DNA from: CAXTKD01 sp964244885
Lineage (GTDB): Bacteria; Pseudomonadota; Alphaproteobacteria; Sphingomonadales; Sphingomonadaceae
Assembly: GCA_964244885.1 (NCBI GenBank)
Contig: CAXTKD010000001.1
Span: 310,001 to 374,000 of the forward strand
Direction of reading: 5' to 3'
DNA length: 64,000 nucleotides
Below the pieces are notes generated by a model that did not search any database, was not told where the DNA came from, and saw only the letters and a program-made list of their open reading frames with translations. Each line of letters starts with the position of its first letter. Position 1 is the stretch's first letter. Both the position numbers and the translations under genes were made by a program. Below, in pieces: positions 42,520-51,477 of this stretch.

Positions 42520-43281
42520 CTAGCGCCGCCCTGCAAGCTGCAGATAGGCCACCGCCGGCGCCGGCGCCAACAGGCCAAACACCAGCAGGTCGAACAGTTC
42601 GCCGATCCACAGGCCGGGGCTGGCGAGGGTCATCGCCTTGGTCACCGCCTCGGCGCTTTCGGGCGTCGCGCCGCCGCCGAACACCACGAGGTTGGCGAGC
42701 ATCACCGCGGGCAGCAAGCCGATCGCCAGCACGCCGACGAAGCCCGCGATCCGCCAGCGGTTGCCCGCCGTCAACGCCCAGCTCCGCTTGATCGCGTCCA
42801 CCGGCAGCCGCCGCTCGACGATCGCCGCCGGAATGGCGACGAACGCCGCCACCAGGAACCAGCAGAGCGCGGCGAACAGCATGAACCCCGGCAGGCCCGG
42901 TTCGCCGACCGTCAGCTTCAGCGTCAGCCGCAGGATCACCACCAGCATGATCACCGCGCCGAGCAGCAGCGCCACCACGACGCCGGGCCGCGCCGCCGCC
43001 AGCCCGCCGCGGATGAAAGCGCGCGGGTGCTGCCCCGCGCCGCCGGTGACCAGCACGCCGGCGTTGACCGCCGCGACGAACACCATCGCCAGCAGCGCCA
43101 GCAGCGTTTGCACCAGCGTCCCCGCCTCACCTTCGGGCACCGATCCGAAGGCGCCGCGCACGATCACCGACGGCACCGTCATAAAGCCGAGGCCGAGCAG
43201 CACGATCGCCGCGAACTGAGTCCAGTAGATCGCCGCCAACCGCTTGAGCGCGGCGGGAATATCGAAGGGGGCAGGGGCCAT
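42520..43281 (-). CDS. Multi-pass membrane protein of unknown function
   Basis: A 253-aa membrane protein with about six hydrophobic helices (QFAAIVLLGLGFMTVPSVIV, LLALLAMVFVAAVNAGVLV, VVVALLLGAVIMLVVILRL, FAALCWFLVAAFVAIPAAIV and others). ERRLPVDAIKRSWALTAGNR between helices is typical of the glycerophosphoryl-diester-phosphodiesterase membrane-domain group. The ATG (complement of 43279-43281) has no clear ribosome site; TTG at 43305 is an alternative. Divergent from valS. Confidence 0.75.
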   Translation of the reverse strand: MAPAPFDIPAALKRLAAIYWTQFAAIVLLGLGFMTVPSVIVRGAFGSVPEGEAGTLVQTLLALLAMVFVAAVNAGVLVTGGAGQHPRAFIRGGLAAARPGVVVALLLGAVIMLVVILRLTLKLTVGEPGLPGFMLFAALCWFLVAAFVAIPAAIVERRLPVDAIKRSWALTAGNRWRIAGFVGVLAIGLLPAVMLANLVVFGGGATPESAEAVTKAMTLASPGLWIGELFDLLVFGLLAPAPAVAYLQLAGRR

Positions 43282-43346
43282 GAGGAGGATATAGGGCGGC
43301 CCCAACGCCTTGCCTATGCGCCTCTCGCCGTTATGACGGGCCGCTT

Positions 43347-46076
43347 ATGACCCTGGAAAACCGCTATTCGCCCGCCGAGATCGAGGCCCGCTGGTACGCC
43401 CATTGGGAGCGCGAGGGGCTGTTCCGCCCGTCGCGCCCCGATGCCGAGCCGTTCACGATCGTCATCCCGCCGCCGAACGTCACCGGCTCGCTGCACATCG
43501 GCCACGCGCTCGACAACACGCTGCAGGACGTCCTCATCCGCTACCACCGGCTGAAGGGGAAGGACGCGCTCTGGGTCGTCGGCACCGATCACGCCGGCAT
43601 CGCGACGCAGATGGTCGTCGAGCGCCAGCTCGACGCTGAAGGCATCAAGCGCGCCGACATGGGCCGCGACGCCTTCGTGGCAAAGGTGTGGGACTGGAAG
43701 CACGAATCCGGCGGCCAGATCACGCAGCAGCTCCGCCGCCTCGGCGCCTCCTGCGACTGGTCGAACGAGCGCTTCACGATGGACCCCGGCCTGTCCGCGG
43801 CGGTGACCAAGGTGTTCGTCGCGCTCCACGAGCAGGGGCTGCTCTATCGCGACAAGCGGCTGGTCAATTGGGACCCGAAGTTCAAGACCGCGATCTCCGA
43901 CCTCGAGGTCGAGCAGCGCGAGGTGAAGGGCCATTTCTGGCACTTCCGCTATCCGCTTGAGGACGGCTCGGGCTTCATCCCCATCGCCACCACGCGCCCC
44001 GAGACGATCCTCGGCGACGGCGCGGTCGCGGTGAATCCGGAGGACGAGCGCTACGCCCACCTCGTCGGCAAGCGCTGCCTGCTGCCGATCGTCGATCGCC
44101 TGATCCCGATCATCGCCGATCCGCATGTGAAGCCCGATTTTGGCACCGGCGCGGTGAAGATCACCGCCGCGCACGACTGGAACGACTACGACGTCTACAA
44201 GCGCCATCCCGAGGCCAACATCCCGCTTATCAACCTGATGAACGCGGACGCGACGATGAACGACAATTGCCCGCCGGCGTATCGCGGGCTGGACCGCTAC
44301 GCGGCGCGCGAGAAGGTCGTCGCCGATTTCGATGCGCTCGGCCTGCTCGACAAGGTCGAGGACCACATTCACATGGTCCCCTTCGGCGACCGCTCGGGCG
44401 TCGTCATCGAGCCGTGGCTGACGGAGCAATGGTATGTCGACGCCGAGACGCTCGCGAAGCCCGCGATCGAGGCGGTGCGCTCGGGCAAGACCCGCTTCGT
44501 GCCCGAAACCTGGGCCAAGACCTATTTCAACTGGATGGAAAACATCCAGCCGTGGTGCGTCTCGCGGCAACTGTGGTGGGGCCACCGGATTCCTGCGTGG
44601 TACGACGCCGCCGGCAACGCCTATGTCGCCGAGACCGAGGAGGCCGCGCGCGCCAAGGCGGGCGGCGCCGAGCTGACGCGCGACGACGACGTCCTCGACA
44701 CCTGGTTCTCCTCCGGCCTCTGGCCCTTCGCGACGCTCGGCTGGCCCGAAGACCAATCGCCCCTCCCCTTCAGGGGAGGGGTAGGGGTGGGGAGTGACTC
44801 TCCGTCCGCGTCCACGCTGCCGGATGGGCTGCACCCCACCCCTACCCCTCCCCTGAAGGGGAGGGGCGAGCATGGCAGCGACTATGCGCGCCACTACCCG
44901 ACCGACGTTCTCGTCACCGGGTTCGACATCATCTTCTTCTGGGTCGCCCGCATGATGATGCAGGGCATCCACATGACCGGGGAGGTGCCGTTCCACACCG
45001 TCTACTGCCACGGCCTCGTTCGCGACTCGAAGGGGCAGAAGATGTCCAAATCGAAGGGCAACACCGTCGATCCGCTCGTCCTGATCGACCAGTACGGCGC
45101 CGATGCGCTGCGCTTCACAATGACGGCGATGGAGACGCAGGGCCGCGACATCAAGTTGAACGAGAAGCGCGTCGAGGGCTATCGCAATTTCGGCACCAAG
45201 CTGTGGAACGCCGCGCGCTTCTGCCAGGCGAACGGCATCGGCGCGTCGCAGCACATCGGCCCGCCCGAGGCCGCGCTCCCGGTCAACCGCTGGATCATCG
45301 GCGAAGTCGCCAAGACCGCCCAGGCGCTCGACCTCGCGATCGCCGAATTCCGCTTCGACGCCTATGCCGAGACGATCTACCACTTCGTCTGGAGCCGCTT
45401 CTGCGACTGGTATGTCGAGCTGATCAAAGGCAGCACAGACGATGAAACTAAATCTGTCGCGGGGTGGGCGCTGGATCAAATTCTCGTCATGCTTCACCCA
45501 GTTATGCCCTTCATTACAGAGGAGTTGTGGCATGCGATGGGGAGGCGTCCTTACGACTTGATCGTGGCGAAATGGGTGAACGTGGATGCTCAGAGCATCA
45601 GTTCCGACGCTGCTGACGAGATTGACTGGCTCATCAGGGTTGTCTCGGAGGTCCGGTCTGCCCGTACAGAGGTCGGAATACCGCCATCAGCTCGCCTGAA
45701 TGCTTGGGTGTACGGCGGGGATCAAATCTATCACGAACGTCTAAGATCCTATCACTACGAGCTGAATAAGCTGGCGCGATTTGGCTCTCTCTCGAATGTG
45801 TCCGCCCCAAACCAGAATGGTCTCCAAGTCGTCGTTGATGAAGTCACCTTCTTTATGGAGGTGGAAGGCGTCATCGACCTTGCTGCCGAACGTGCCCGCC
45901 TCGAAAAGGGCGCGGCGGCGGCGGAGAAGGAGCGGGACTCGCTCGCGGGCCGCCTGTCGTCCCCGGGCTTCGTCGAGAAGGCCAAGCCCGAAGCGGTCGA
46001 GAAGGCCCGAGCCGATCTCGCCGAGCGGACGTCGGAGGCGGAACGCATGCGGGCGGCGCTGGCGCGGCTCGGCTAG
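43347..46076 (+). CDS. valS: Valyl-tRNA synthetase with in-frame repeat and mosaic segment
   Basis: A 909-aa class I synthetase charging tRNA-Val. HIGH is at 50-53, KMSKS at 565-569, the editing domain lies between, and a C-terminal coiled coil (about 850-909) follows the anticodon-binding domain. Two oddities: residues about 471-507, after LWPFATLGWPE and before YPTDVLVTGFDIIFFW, are encoded by repeat A2 and are not part of the family; and residues about 695-848 are encoded by a low-G+C stretch. All motifs needed for activity are present, and the reading frame is unbroken, so it is probably functional. Confidence 0.96.
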   Translation: MTLENRYSPAEIEARWYAHWEREGLFRPSRPDAEPFTIVIPPPNVTGSLHIGHALDNTLQDVLIRYHRLKGKDALWVVGTDHAGIATQMVVERQLDAEGIKRADMGRDAFVAKVWDWKHESGGQITQQLRRLGASCDWSNERFTMDPGLSAAVTKVFVALHEQGLLYRDKRLVNWDPKFKTAISDLEVEQREVKGHFWHFRYPLEDGSGFIPIATTRPETILGDGAVAVNPEDERYAHLVGKRCLLPIVDRLIPIIADPHVKPDFGTGAVKITAAHDWNDYDVYKRHPEANIPLINLMNADATMNDNCPPAYRGLDRYAAREKVVADFDALGLLDKVEDHIHMVPFGDRSGVVIEPWLTEQWYVDAETLAKPAIEAVRSGKTRFVPETWAKTYFNWMENIQPWCVSRQLWWGHRIPAWYDAAGNAYVAETEEAARAKAGGAELTRDDDVLDTWFSSGLWPFATLGWPEDQSPLPFRGGVGVGSDSPSASTLPDGLHPTPTPPLKGRGEHGSDYARHYPTDVLVTGFDIIFFWVARMMMQGIHMTGEVPFHTVYCHGLVRDSKGQKMSKSKGNTVDPLVLIDQYGADALRFTMTAMETQGRDIKLNEKRVEGYRNFGTKLWNAARFCQANGIGASQHIGPPEAALPVNRWIIGEVAKTAQALDLAIAEFRFDAYAETIYHFVWSRFCDWYVELIKGSTDDETKSVAGWALDQILVMLHPVMPFITEELWHAMGRRPYDLIVAKWVNVDAQSISSDAADEIDWLIRVVSEVRSARTEVGIPPSARLNAWVYGGDQIYHERLRSYHYELNKLARFGSLSNVSAPNQNGLQVVVDEVTFFMEVEGVIDLAAERARLEKGAAAAEKERDSLAGRLSSPGFVEKAKPEAVEKARADLAERTSEAERMRAALARLG
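44758..44868. repeat. Family A palindromic repeat, copy A2, inside valS
   Basis: About 111 bp: left arm starting cgcccctccccttcagggga, right arm ending ccctgaaggggaggggcg. Each arm contains its own hairpin. It is in frame with valS and adds about 37 residues. Confidence 0.93.
45430..45890 (+). other. Low-G+C mosaic segment within valS
   Basis: Hand counts of 60-base lines give 55% (45541), 43% (45721) and 53% (45781) G+C, against 68% at 45301. Codons rare in this genome, such as ATA and AGA, appear here (GGA ATA CCG; CTA AGA TCC). The frame continues through both edges. It covers most of the anticodon-binding domain and looks like DNA imported by homologous recombination. Confidence 0.75.
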
Positions 46077-46107
46077 GTTCGACTGAACCGGGCGGCACCG
46101 CGTCGCC

Positions 46108-46235
46108 TTTCGCCCGGCGGTGTCACCCCACCCTACCCCTCCCCATCGAAGGAGAGGGGATGGTCTTGCCGTTTGCTCGGCCCAATCCCTCCCCCTTCGA
46201 TGGAGGAGGCCAGGTGGGGGTGACGCCGCCGGGCG
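46108..46235. repeat. Family B palindromic repeat, copy B2
   Basis: Ends cgcccggcggtgtcacccca (46111) and the complement ending cgccgggcg (46235), with inner ccctccccatcgaagg arms. It lies between convergent valS and kynureninase; the kynureninase stop codon directly abuts its right end. Confidence 0.9.
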
Positions 46236-47465
46236 TCAGGTGACACGCCCCCGTTGCGAAAACTGCGGTTCCCGCCACTCGCCGCTCGCCAGGATGCCGG
46301 CCAGGATATCCACCGCGCGCCACACGTCCTCGAAGCCGAAATAGAGCGGCGTCAGGCCGAAGCGGGCCACATCCGGCGCTCGGAAGTCGCCGATAACGCC
46401 GCGAGCGATCAGTGCCTGGACGATGGCGCAGGCTTCCGGGTGCGCGAAGGCGATGTGGCTGCCGCGTCTCGCGCTGTCGGTCGGCGACACCAGCGTCAGG
46501 TCCGGACAGCGCTCCGCCATGAGCGCCGCGAACAGGTCGAACAGCGCGCAGGACTTCGTCCAAACCGCCTGTGCGTCGGCTTCCAGCATCAGGTCGACGC
46601 CGACTTCCAGCGCCAGCAGGCTCAGCAGCGGCGGAGTGCCGGCGAGGAAGCGGTCGACGCCCGGGGCGGGGGCGTAGTCGTCACCGAACGCGAACGGCGT
46701 GGCGTGGCCCATCCAGCCGGCGATCGGCGACACCAGCCCGGATTGCAACGCTGTGGCGACGTAGAGGAAGGCGGGCGCGCCCGGCCCACCGTTCAGATAT
46801 TTGTACCCGCAGCCGATCGCCAGTTCGGCGCCCGTGCCCGCGAGGTCGAGGGGCACCGCGCCGACGCTGTGGCTCAAGTCCCAGATCACCCGGGCGCCAC
46901 GCGCCGCGGCGAGCGCGGTCACCGCTGGCATGTCGTGGCGGTAGCCGGTGCGGTAGTGGACGTGGGTGAGTACGATGACGCCGGTCTCGGGGACGATCGC
47001 ATCGATGAGCGCGGCCGTCTCGACCGCGCGCAGGCGGCCGCCGACCAGCTCGGCCGCGCGGCGGGCGACGTGAAGGTCGGTCGGGAAATTGCCGAGTTCG
47101 GTCAGGATTTCGGGCCTGTCTGGCGACAGCTCGGCGGCGGCGACGATGAGCTTGAACAGGTTGACCGAGGTCGAGTCCGCGACAACGACCTCGTTCTCGC
47201 GCGCGCCGACGATCCTGGCGATCTTGCCGCCGATGCGCTGCGGCGCGCCGATCCAGTCGTGGTCGTTCCAGCTTCGGATGAGCGAATGGCCCCATTCGTC
47301 CGCGACGACCGCCGCAACCCGCGCCGCCGCCGCTTCCGGCAGCGCGCCGAGCGAATTGCCGTCGAGGTAGATCACGCCTTCGGGCAGGCGGAAGCGGGTG
47401 CGGAAGGGGCGCAAGGGGTCGGCGGCGTCGCGCGCGCGGGCCTCGTCGAGGGTCAGGATCGCCAT
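46236..47465 (-). CDS. kynU: Kynureninase
   Basis: A 409-aa PLP enzyme cleaving kynurenine to anthranilate and alanine in tryptophan breakdown. GVIYLDGNSLGALP at the N-terminus, the PLP lysine in GCGYKYLNGGPGAP and DLSHSVGAVPLDL are characteristic. ATG complements 47463-47465; codons further upstream would start inside the divergent permease promoter region. The last residues (GRVT) adjoin repeat B2. The divergent amino-acid permease may serve the same pathway, but this is inference. Confidence 0.93.
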   Translation of the reverse strand: MAILTLDEARARDAADPLRPFRTRFRLPEGVIYLDGNSLGALPEAAAARVAAVVADEWGHSLIRSWNDHDWIGAPQRIGGKIARIVGARENEVVVADSTSVNLFKLIVAAAELSPDRPEILTELGNFPTDLHVARRAAELVGGRLRAVETAALIDAIVPETGVIVLTHVHYRTGYRHDMPAVTALAAARGARVIWDLSHSVGAVPLDLAGTGAELAIGCGYKYLNGGPGAPAFLYVATALQSGLVSPIAGWMGHATPFAFGDDYAPAPGVDRFLAGTPPLLSLLALEVGVDLMLEADAQAVWTKSCALFDLFAALMAERCPDLTLVSPTDSARRGSHIAFAHPEACAIVQALIARGVIGDFRAPDVARFGLTPLYFGFEDVWRAVDILAGILASGEWREPQFSQRGRVT

Positions 47466-47515
47466 CCCACGTTGTTGCGGCGTCGCCCCTCGCGTGGCAA
47501 GCCTTGTGAAATTCC

Positions 47516-48859
47516 GTGGAGGCTGCCCTGACCGACGCCGTTTCATCGACCGCCGCCGCCATTCACGAGGTCGCCCGCGACCGCGGCCTGATCCGCGCCG
47601 TTGGCACCTGGGGGCTGACCGCGAGCATCATCAACGGCGTCGTCGGCGCGGGCATCTTCTCGCTTCCTGCGGCGATGGCCGCCGCGGCGGGCGACCGCGC
47701 GGCGCTCGCCTATGTCGCCTGCGCGGTAGCGATGGCGGCGGTGGTGCTGTGCTTCGCCGAGGCCGCAAGCCGGGTGCCGACGAGCGGCGGGCCTTACGGC
47801 TATGTCGAGGCCGCCTTCGGCCCGCTCTGGGGATTCGTCTGCGGCATCCTGCTGTGGCTGGCGAGCGTGCTGGCGTGCGGCGGCATCGCGGCGGCGCTGG
47901 CCGATGGCATCGGCGCGTTCGTGCCGGCGATCAAGGATCCGATCGGTCGGGTGCTGCTCATCCTGGCGGTGATGGGCGGGCTGTCGTGGGTCAACATCAG
48001 GGGCGTTGCGGGCGCGGCGCGATTCATCACGCTGGCAACGCTCGTCAAGCTCGTACCGCTGGTGATCTTCGTCGTCGTCGGCGCCATCGCGCTCGCCAGC
48101 CAGCCGATTGCGGCGGGAATGCTACCCGACCACGACGGCTTCGGCCGCGCCGTCATCCTCGCGCTGTTCGCTTTTTGCGGGATGGAGACGCCGCTGGGCG
48201 CGAGCGGCGAGGTCAAGGATCCGCAGCGGACGATCCCGCGCGCGCTGTTCATATCAATGGCGTTCGTCGCGGTACTGTACATCGCGATCCAGCTCGTGGC
48301 CGAGGGGCTGCTGGGCGCGAAGCTCGGCGGGTCGGCGACGCCGCTCGCCGACGGCATCGCGATCGTCAGCCCGGCGCTCGGAATCGTGCTGGTCGTCGGC
48401 GCGGCGTTGTCGCGCTTCGGCTGGATCGCCAGCGACGTGTTCGGCGCGCCGCGCGTCCTGTTCGCCTTCGCGCGCGACCGGCTGCTGCCGCGCGGCCTCG
48501 CGGCGCTGCACGAGCGGACCAAGACGCCCTATGTGGCGATCGTCGTCCACTCCGGGCTGGCGGCGGCGCTGGCGATCACCGGCACCTTCGAATCGCTCGT
48601 CGTGCTCTCGACGCTGGCGACGGCGGGGCTGTATTTCCTGGCGTGCGGCGCGGCTTGGCAGCTCGCGCGGAGCGGCGTTGCGGTGTTCGGAACGCCGCTG
48701 GGGTTCAAGGCGCTGCCGGTCGCGGCGCTGCTCGGCATGGGAAGCATGGTGGCGCTCGTCCTGCTCGCCGAGCCGGCGGAGATCTTGGGGCTGGTGGGCG
48801 TGACGGTGGCGAGCATCGTCGCGTTTTTGCTCAACAAGGCGGTTCGGCGCACCGCCTAA
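47516..48859 (+). CDS. APC-family amino-acid permease
   Basis: A 447-aa transporter with about twelve hydrophobic segments. GLTASIINGVVGAGIFSLPA is the APC substrate-site helix 1; SRVPTSGGPYGYVEAAFGPL and FCGMETPLGASGEVKDPQRT are conserved loops. The start is GTG 47516. It is divergent from kynureninase with 50 bp between, which suggests shared control. Substrate unknown. Confidence 0.88.
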   Translation: MEAALTDAVSSTAAAIHEVARDRGLIRAVGTWGLTASIINGVVGAGIFSLPAAMAAAAGDRAALAYVACAVAMAAVVLCFAEAASRVPTSGGPYGYVEAAFGPLWGFVCGILLWLASVLACGGIAAALADGIGAFVPAIKDPIGRVLLILAVMGGLSWVNIRGVAGAARFITLATLVKLVPLVIFVVVGAIALASQPIAAGMLPDHDGFGRAVILALFAFCGMETPLGASGEVKDPQRTIPRALFISMAFVAVLYIAIQLVAEGLLGAKLGGSATPLADGIAIVSPALGIVLVVGAALSRFGWIASDVFGAPRVLFAFARDRLLPRGLAALHERTKTPYVAIVVHSGLAAALAITGTFESLVVLSTLATAGLYFLACGAAWQLARSGVAVFGTPLGFKALPVAALLGMGSMVALVLLAEPAEILGLVGVTVASIVAFLLNKAVRRTA

Positions 48860-48868
48860 TCAAAAATC

Positions 48869-48984
48869 AAATCCCCTCCCCAGCGGGGAGGGGTAGGGGT
48901 GGGGAGAGCCTCTCCACCCGCTCGGTGTCCGTGGCCTGCGGCCGGACCCCACCCCTACCCCTCCCCTGAGGGGAGGGGATTTTG
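48869..48984. repeat. Family A palindromic repeat, copy A3, probable bidirectional terminator
   Basis: Left arm from aaatcccctccccagcgggg, right arm to ccctgaggggaggggatttt. The T-run on each strand after a G+C-rich hairpin fits Rho-independent termination. It lies exactly between convergent genes (permease and alpha/beta hydrolase). Nearly identical to copy A4. Confidence 0.9.
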
Positions 48985-48990
48985 CTTCTT

Positions 48991-49893
48991 TTATTTGAGG
49001 CCCAGCGCCAGTCTGATCTCGGCCAGCTCAGCCGCCCAGGACGCGGTGCCCGGCGCGATCAGCTCGACGTGGCCTTCGTCGGCCACAACAACGCGCTTCA
49101 CCGTCACGCCCGCCGCCTTGGCGCGCGCTTCATACGCATCGGCAAAGCTTGGCGGCGCAATGCGGTCGCGGCTTGAGTTGATCAGCACCTGCGGCGTCTC
49201 GAACGGCATCATCGCGGCGGGCGAGGTGTCGCGGTAGACGTCGGGGCGTTCGGGTGTCGCGGTGCCAGTCAGCTTGCGGACCGGATCGACCTCGCAGGTG
49301 TCGCCCGGCGAGCGTTGCGCCGCCTCAAGGTCGGGCAGGCCGCCGATGCTGATCGCGGTCGAGATCGCGATCGGGTTGGCGCTGTGCAGCGGGCTGTCCG
49401 CCGGAATACGGCCCCGCGCCGCCAGCCACAGCGCCAGGTGCCCGCCCGCCGAATGGCCGAACGCCACGACGCGGTCGAGCTTCAGTCCGTAGCGCGGCCC
49501 ATTGGCTCGCAACGCGTCCGCCGCCGCAGCGACATCCTGGAACGTCCCCGGATAGCCGCCGCCGGCGCGGTCCACCCCGCGATATTCGATGTTCCATACC
49601 GCGATGCCGTTGGCGCGCAGGTCCTCGGCGATGTAGTTCATCAGATGCGCCTCGGCGACGCTCGTCTGCCAGCAGCCGCCGTGGACCATCAGCACCACCG
49701 GATGCGGCGCCTTGCCCCTCGGCAGCCAGAGGTCGGCGAACTGCAGCGGGTCGGCGCCATAGGCGATGCGCGCATCGGCCTTGGGGACGGCGCGAGCGAG
49801 CAGATCCTCCCATGTCATCGTCGCCGTCGCGCCGGTCGACAGCAGCGCCGCCCCCGCCGCCAGCGCGGCCGCCAGACTCCGGGGCAGGGGCAT
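48991..49893 (-). CDS. Secreted alpha/beta hydrolase (esterase/lipase family)
   Basis: A 300-aa hydrolase with a signal peptide (SLAAALAAGAALLSTGATA). The oxyanion hole is MVHGGCW, the nucleophile is in AFGHSAGGHLALWL, and the acid and base are probably in NSSRDRIAPP and DEGHVELIAPG. It resembles carboxylesterases of the BD-FAE/Hsl type. ATG complement 49891-49893 with AGGAG seven bases upstream. Substrate unknown. Confidence 0.85.
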   Translation of the reverse strand: MPLPRSLAAALAAGAALLSTGATATMTWEDLLARAVPKADARIAYGADPLQFADLWLPRGKAPHPVVLMVHGGCWQTSVAEAHLMNYIAEDLRANGIAVWNIEYRGVDRAGGGYPGTFQDVAAAADALRANGPRYGLKLDRVVAFGHSAGGHLALWLAARGRIPADSPLHSANPIAISTAISIGGLPDLEAAQRSPGDTCEVDPVRKLTGTATPERPDVYRDTSPAAMMPFETPQVLINSSRDRIAPPSFADAYEARAKAAGVTVKRVVVADEGHVELIAPGTASWAAELAEIRLALGLK

Positions 49894-50010
49894 CGCGATT
49901 CTCCTTCGACGCCGCCATGCTAGCGCTTCGCGGGCCCAGGTTCCACGTCCAGCCATGGCAGTGAAAAGCGACAGGTCGCGCACCCGGCCCAGCGGCGTAT
50001 AGTCCCGCCC

Positions 50011-51477
50011 ATGGAGCATTTTGATGTGATCGTCGTCGGCGCCGGCCTGTCGGGCATCGGCGCGGGCTATCACCTGCAGCGGAACAGCCCGGATCGCACT
50101 TACGCGATCCTTGAAGGGCGGCAGGCGATCGGCGGCACCTGGGACCTCTTCCGTTACCCCGGCATCCGCTCCGATTCGGACATGTACACGCTCGGCTATT
50201 CGTTCAAGCCGTGGCGCGAGGCCAAGGCGATCGCCGACGGCTCGTCGATCCTGAACTACGTCCGCGAGACCGCCGCCGACAACGGCGTCGACCTGCACAT
50301 CCGCTTCGGCCACCAGGTCAGGCGCGCGTCCTGGTCGTCCGACACCTCGACCTGGACCGTCGAGGCGGAGCATGAGGGGGAAACCGTCACGCTGACCTGC
50401 GGCTTCCTCTACATGTGCGCGGGCTATTACGCCTACGACGCCGGCTACACGCCGGAGTTCGAGGGTGTCGCGGACTTCAAGGGCCGCATCGTCCACCCGC
50501 AGGACTGGCCGGCCGACCTTGATTATGCGGGCAAGATGGTCGTCGTCATCGGCAGCGGCGCCACCGCGGTGACCCTGGTGCCGGAAATGGCGAAGCAAGC
50601 CGCGCACGTCACCATGCTCCAGCGCTCGCCGACCTATGTGGTGTCGCGCCCGGCTGCGGATGGCATCGCGGATTGGCTGCGCGACCGGCTGCCGGCGAAG
50701 CTCGCCTACGCGCTGGTGCGCTGGAAGAACGTGCTGTTTGGCATGTTCTTCTACAATCTGACGCGCCGCCGCCCGGAGCGGGTGAAGGAGCGCATCATTG
50801 GCATGGTGCGCGACCATCTGGGACCGGACTACGATGTCGCGACGCACTTTACGCCGCGCTACAATCCGTGGGACCAGCGGCTCTGCCTGGTTCCCGACGC
50901 CGACCTGTTCGAGGCGATCAAGGCGGGAAGCGCCTCGGTCGTCACCGATCATATCGAGCGCTTCACCGAGACAGGGCTGAAGCTCACCTCGGGCAAGACG
51001 CTCGACGCCGATGTCGTGGTCACCGCCACCGGCCTGCGCATCCAGGTCGTCGGCGGCATGCAGATCGTGGTCGACGGTGCGGACGTCGATCTCGCCAAGG
51101 CGCTTAACTACAAAGGGATGATGTTCAGCGGGGTGCCCAATTTCGCATCGTGCTTTGGCTATACCAATGCGTCGTGGACGCTGAAGGCCGACCTCACCTC
51201 CGAATATGTCTGCCGGCTGCTCAAACACATGAAACGGCACGGCTATAGCGAGTGCTTGGCCGTGCGCGGCGAGGGGATCGAGGAGGAGCCGTGGCTCGCC
51301 TTCAGCTCCGGCTACATCCAGCGCGCTGCGGCGGTGCTGCCGAAGCAGGGCGCGACGAAGCCATGGAAGCTCTACCAGAATTACGCGCTCGACCTCGTCA
51401 CGCTGAAGTTCGGCAGGGTCGACGACGGCACAATGCAATTCTCGAAGCCCAAGGTTCGCACTCGGGAGATCGCCTGA
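50011..51477 (+). CDS. Baeyer-Villiger-type flavin monooxygenase
   Basis: A 488-aa FAD/NADPH monooxygenase. GAGLSG at 10-15 binds FAD, and residues 156-167 (FKGRIVHPQDWP) match the Baeyer-Villiger fingerprint F-x-G-x-x-x-H-x-x-x-W-P. A second Rossmann site is VVVIGSGATAVTLVPEMA. It probably oxygenates ketones or aldehydes; substrate unknown. The next gene starts within its stop codon (TGATG). Confidence 0.9.
   Translation: MEHFDVIVVGAGLSGIGAGYHLQRNSPDRTYAILEGRQAIGGTWDLFRYPGIRSDSDMYTLGYSFKPWREAKAIADGSSILNYVRETAADNGVDLHIRFGHQVRRASWSSDTSTWTVEAEHEGETVTLTCGFLYMCAGYYAYDAGYTPEFEGVADFKGRIVHPQDWPADLDYAGKMVVVIGSGATAVTLVPEMAKQAAHVTMLQRSPTYVVSRPAADGIADWLRDRLPAKLAYALVRWKNVLFGMFFYNLTRRRPERVKERIIGMVRDHLGPDYDVATHFTPRYNPWDQRLCLVPDADLFEAIKAGSASVVTDHIERFTETGLKLTSGKTLDADVVVTATGLRIQVVGGMQIVVDGADVDLAKALNYKGMMFSGVPNFASCFGYTNASWTLKADLTSEYVCRLLKHMKRHGYSECLAVRGEGIEEEPWLAFSSGYIQRAAAVLPKQGATKPWKLYQNYALDLVTLKFGRVDDGTMQFSKPKVRTREIA

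Noticed and set aside
43314..45533. A 739-codon frame opposite valS
   Set aside because: Antisense shadow that ends within the low-G+C segment of valS, as expected for a composition artefact.
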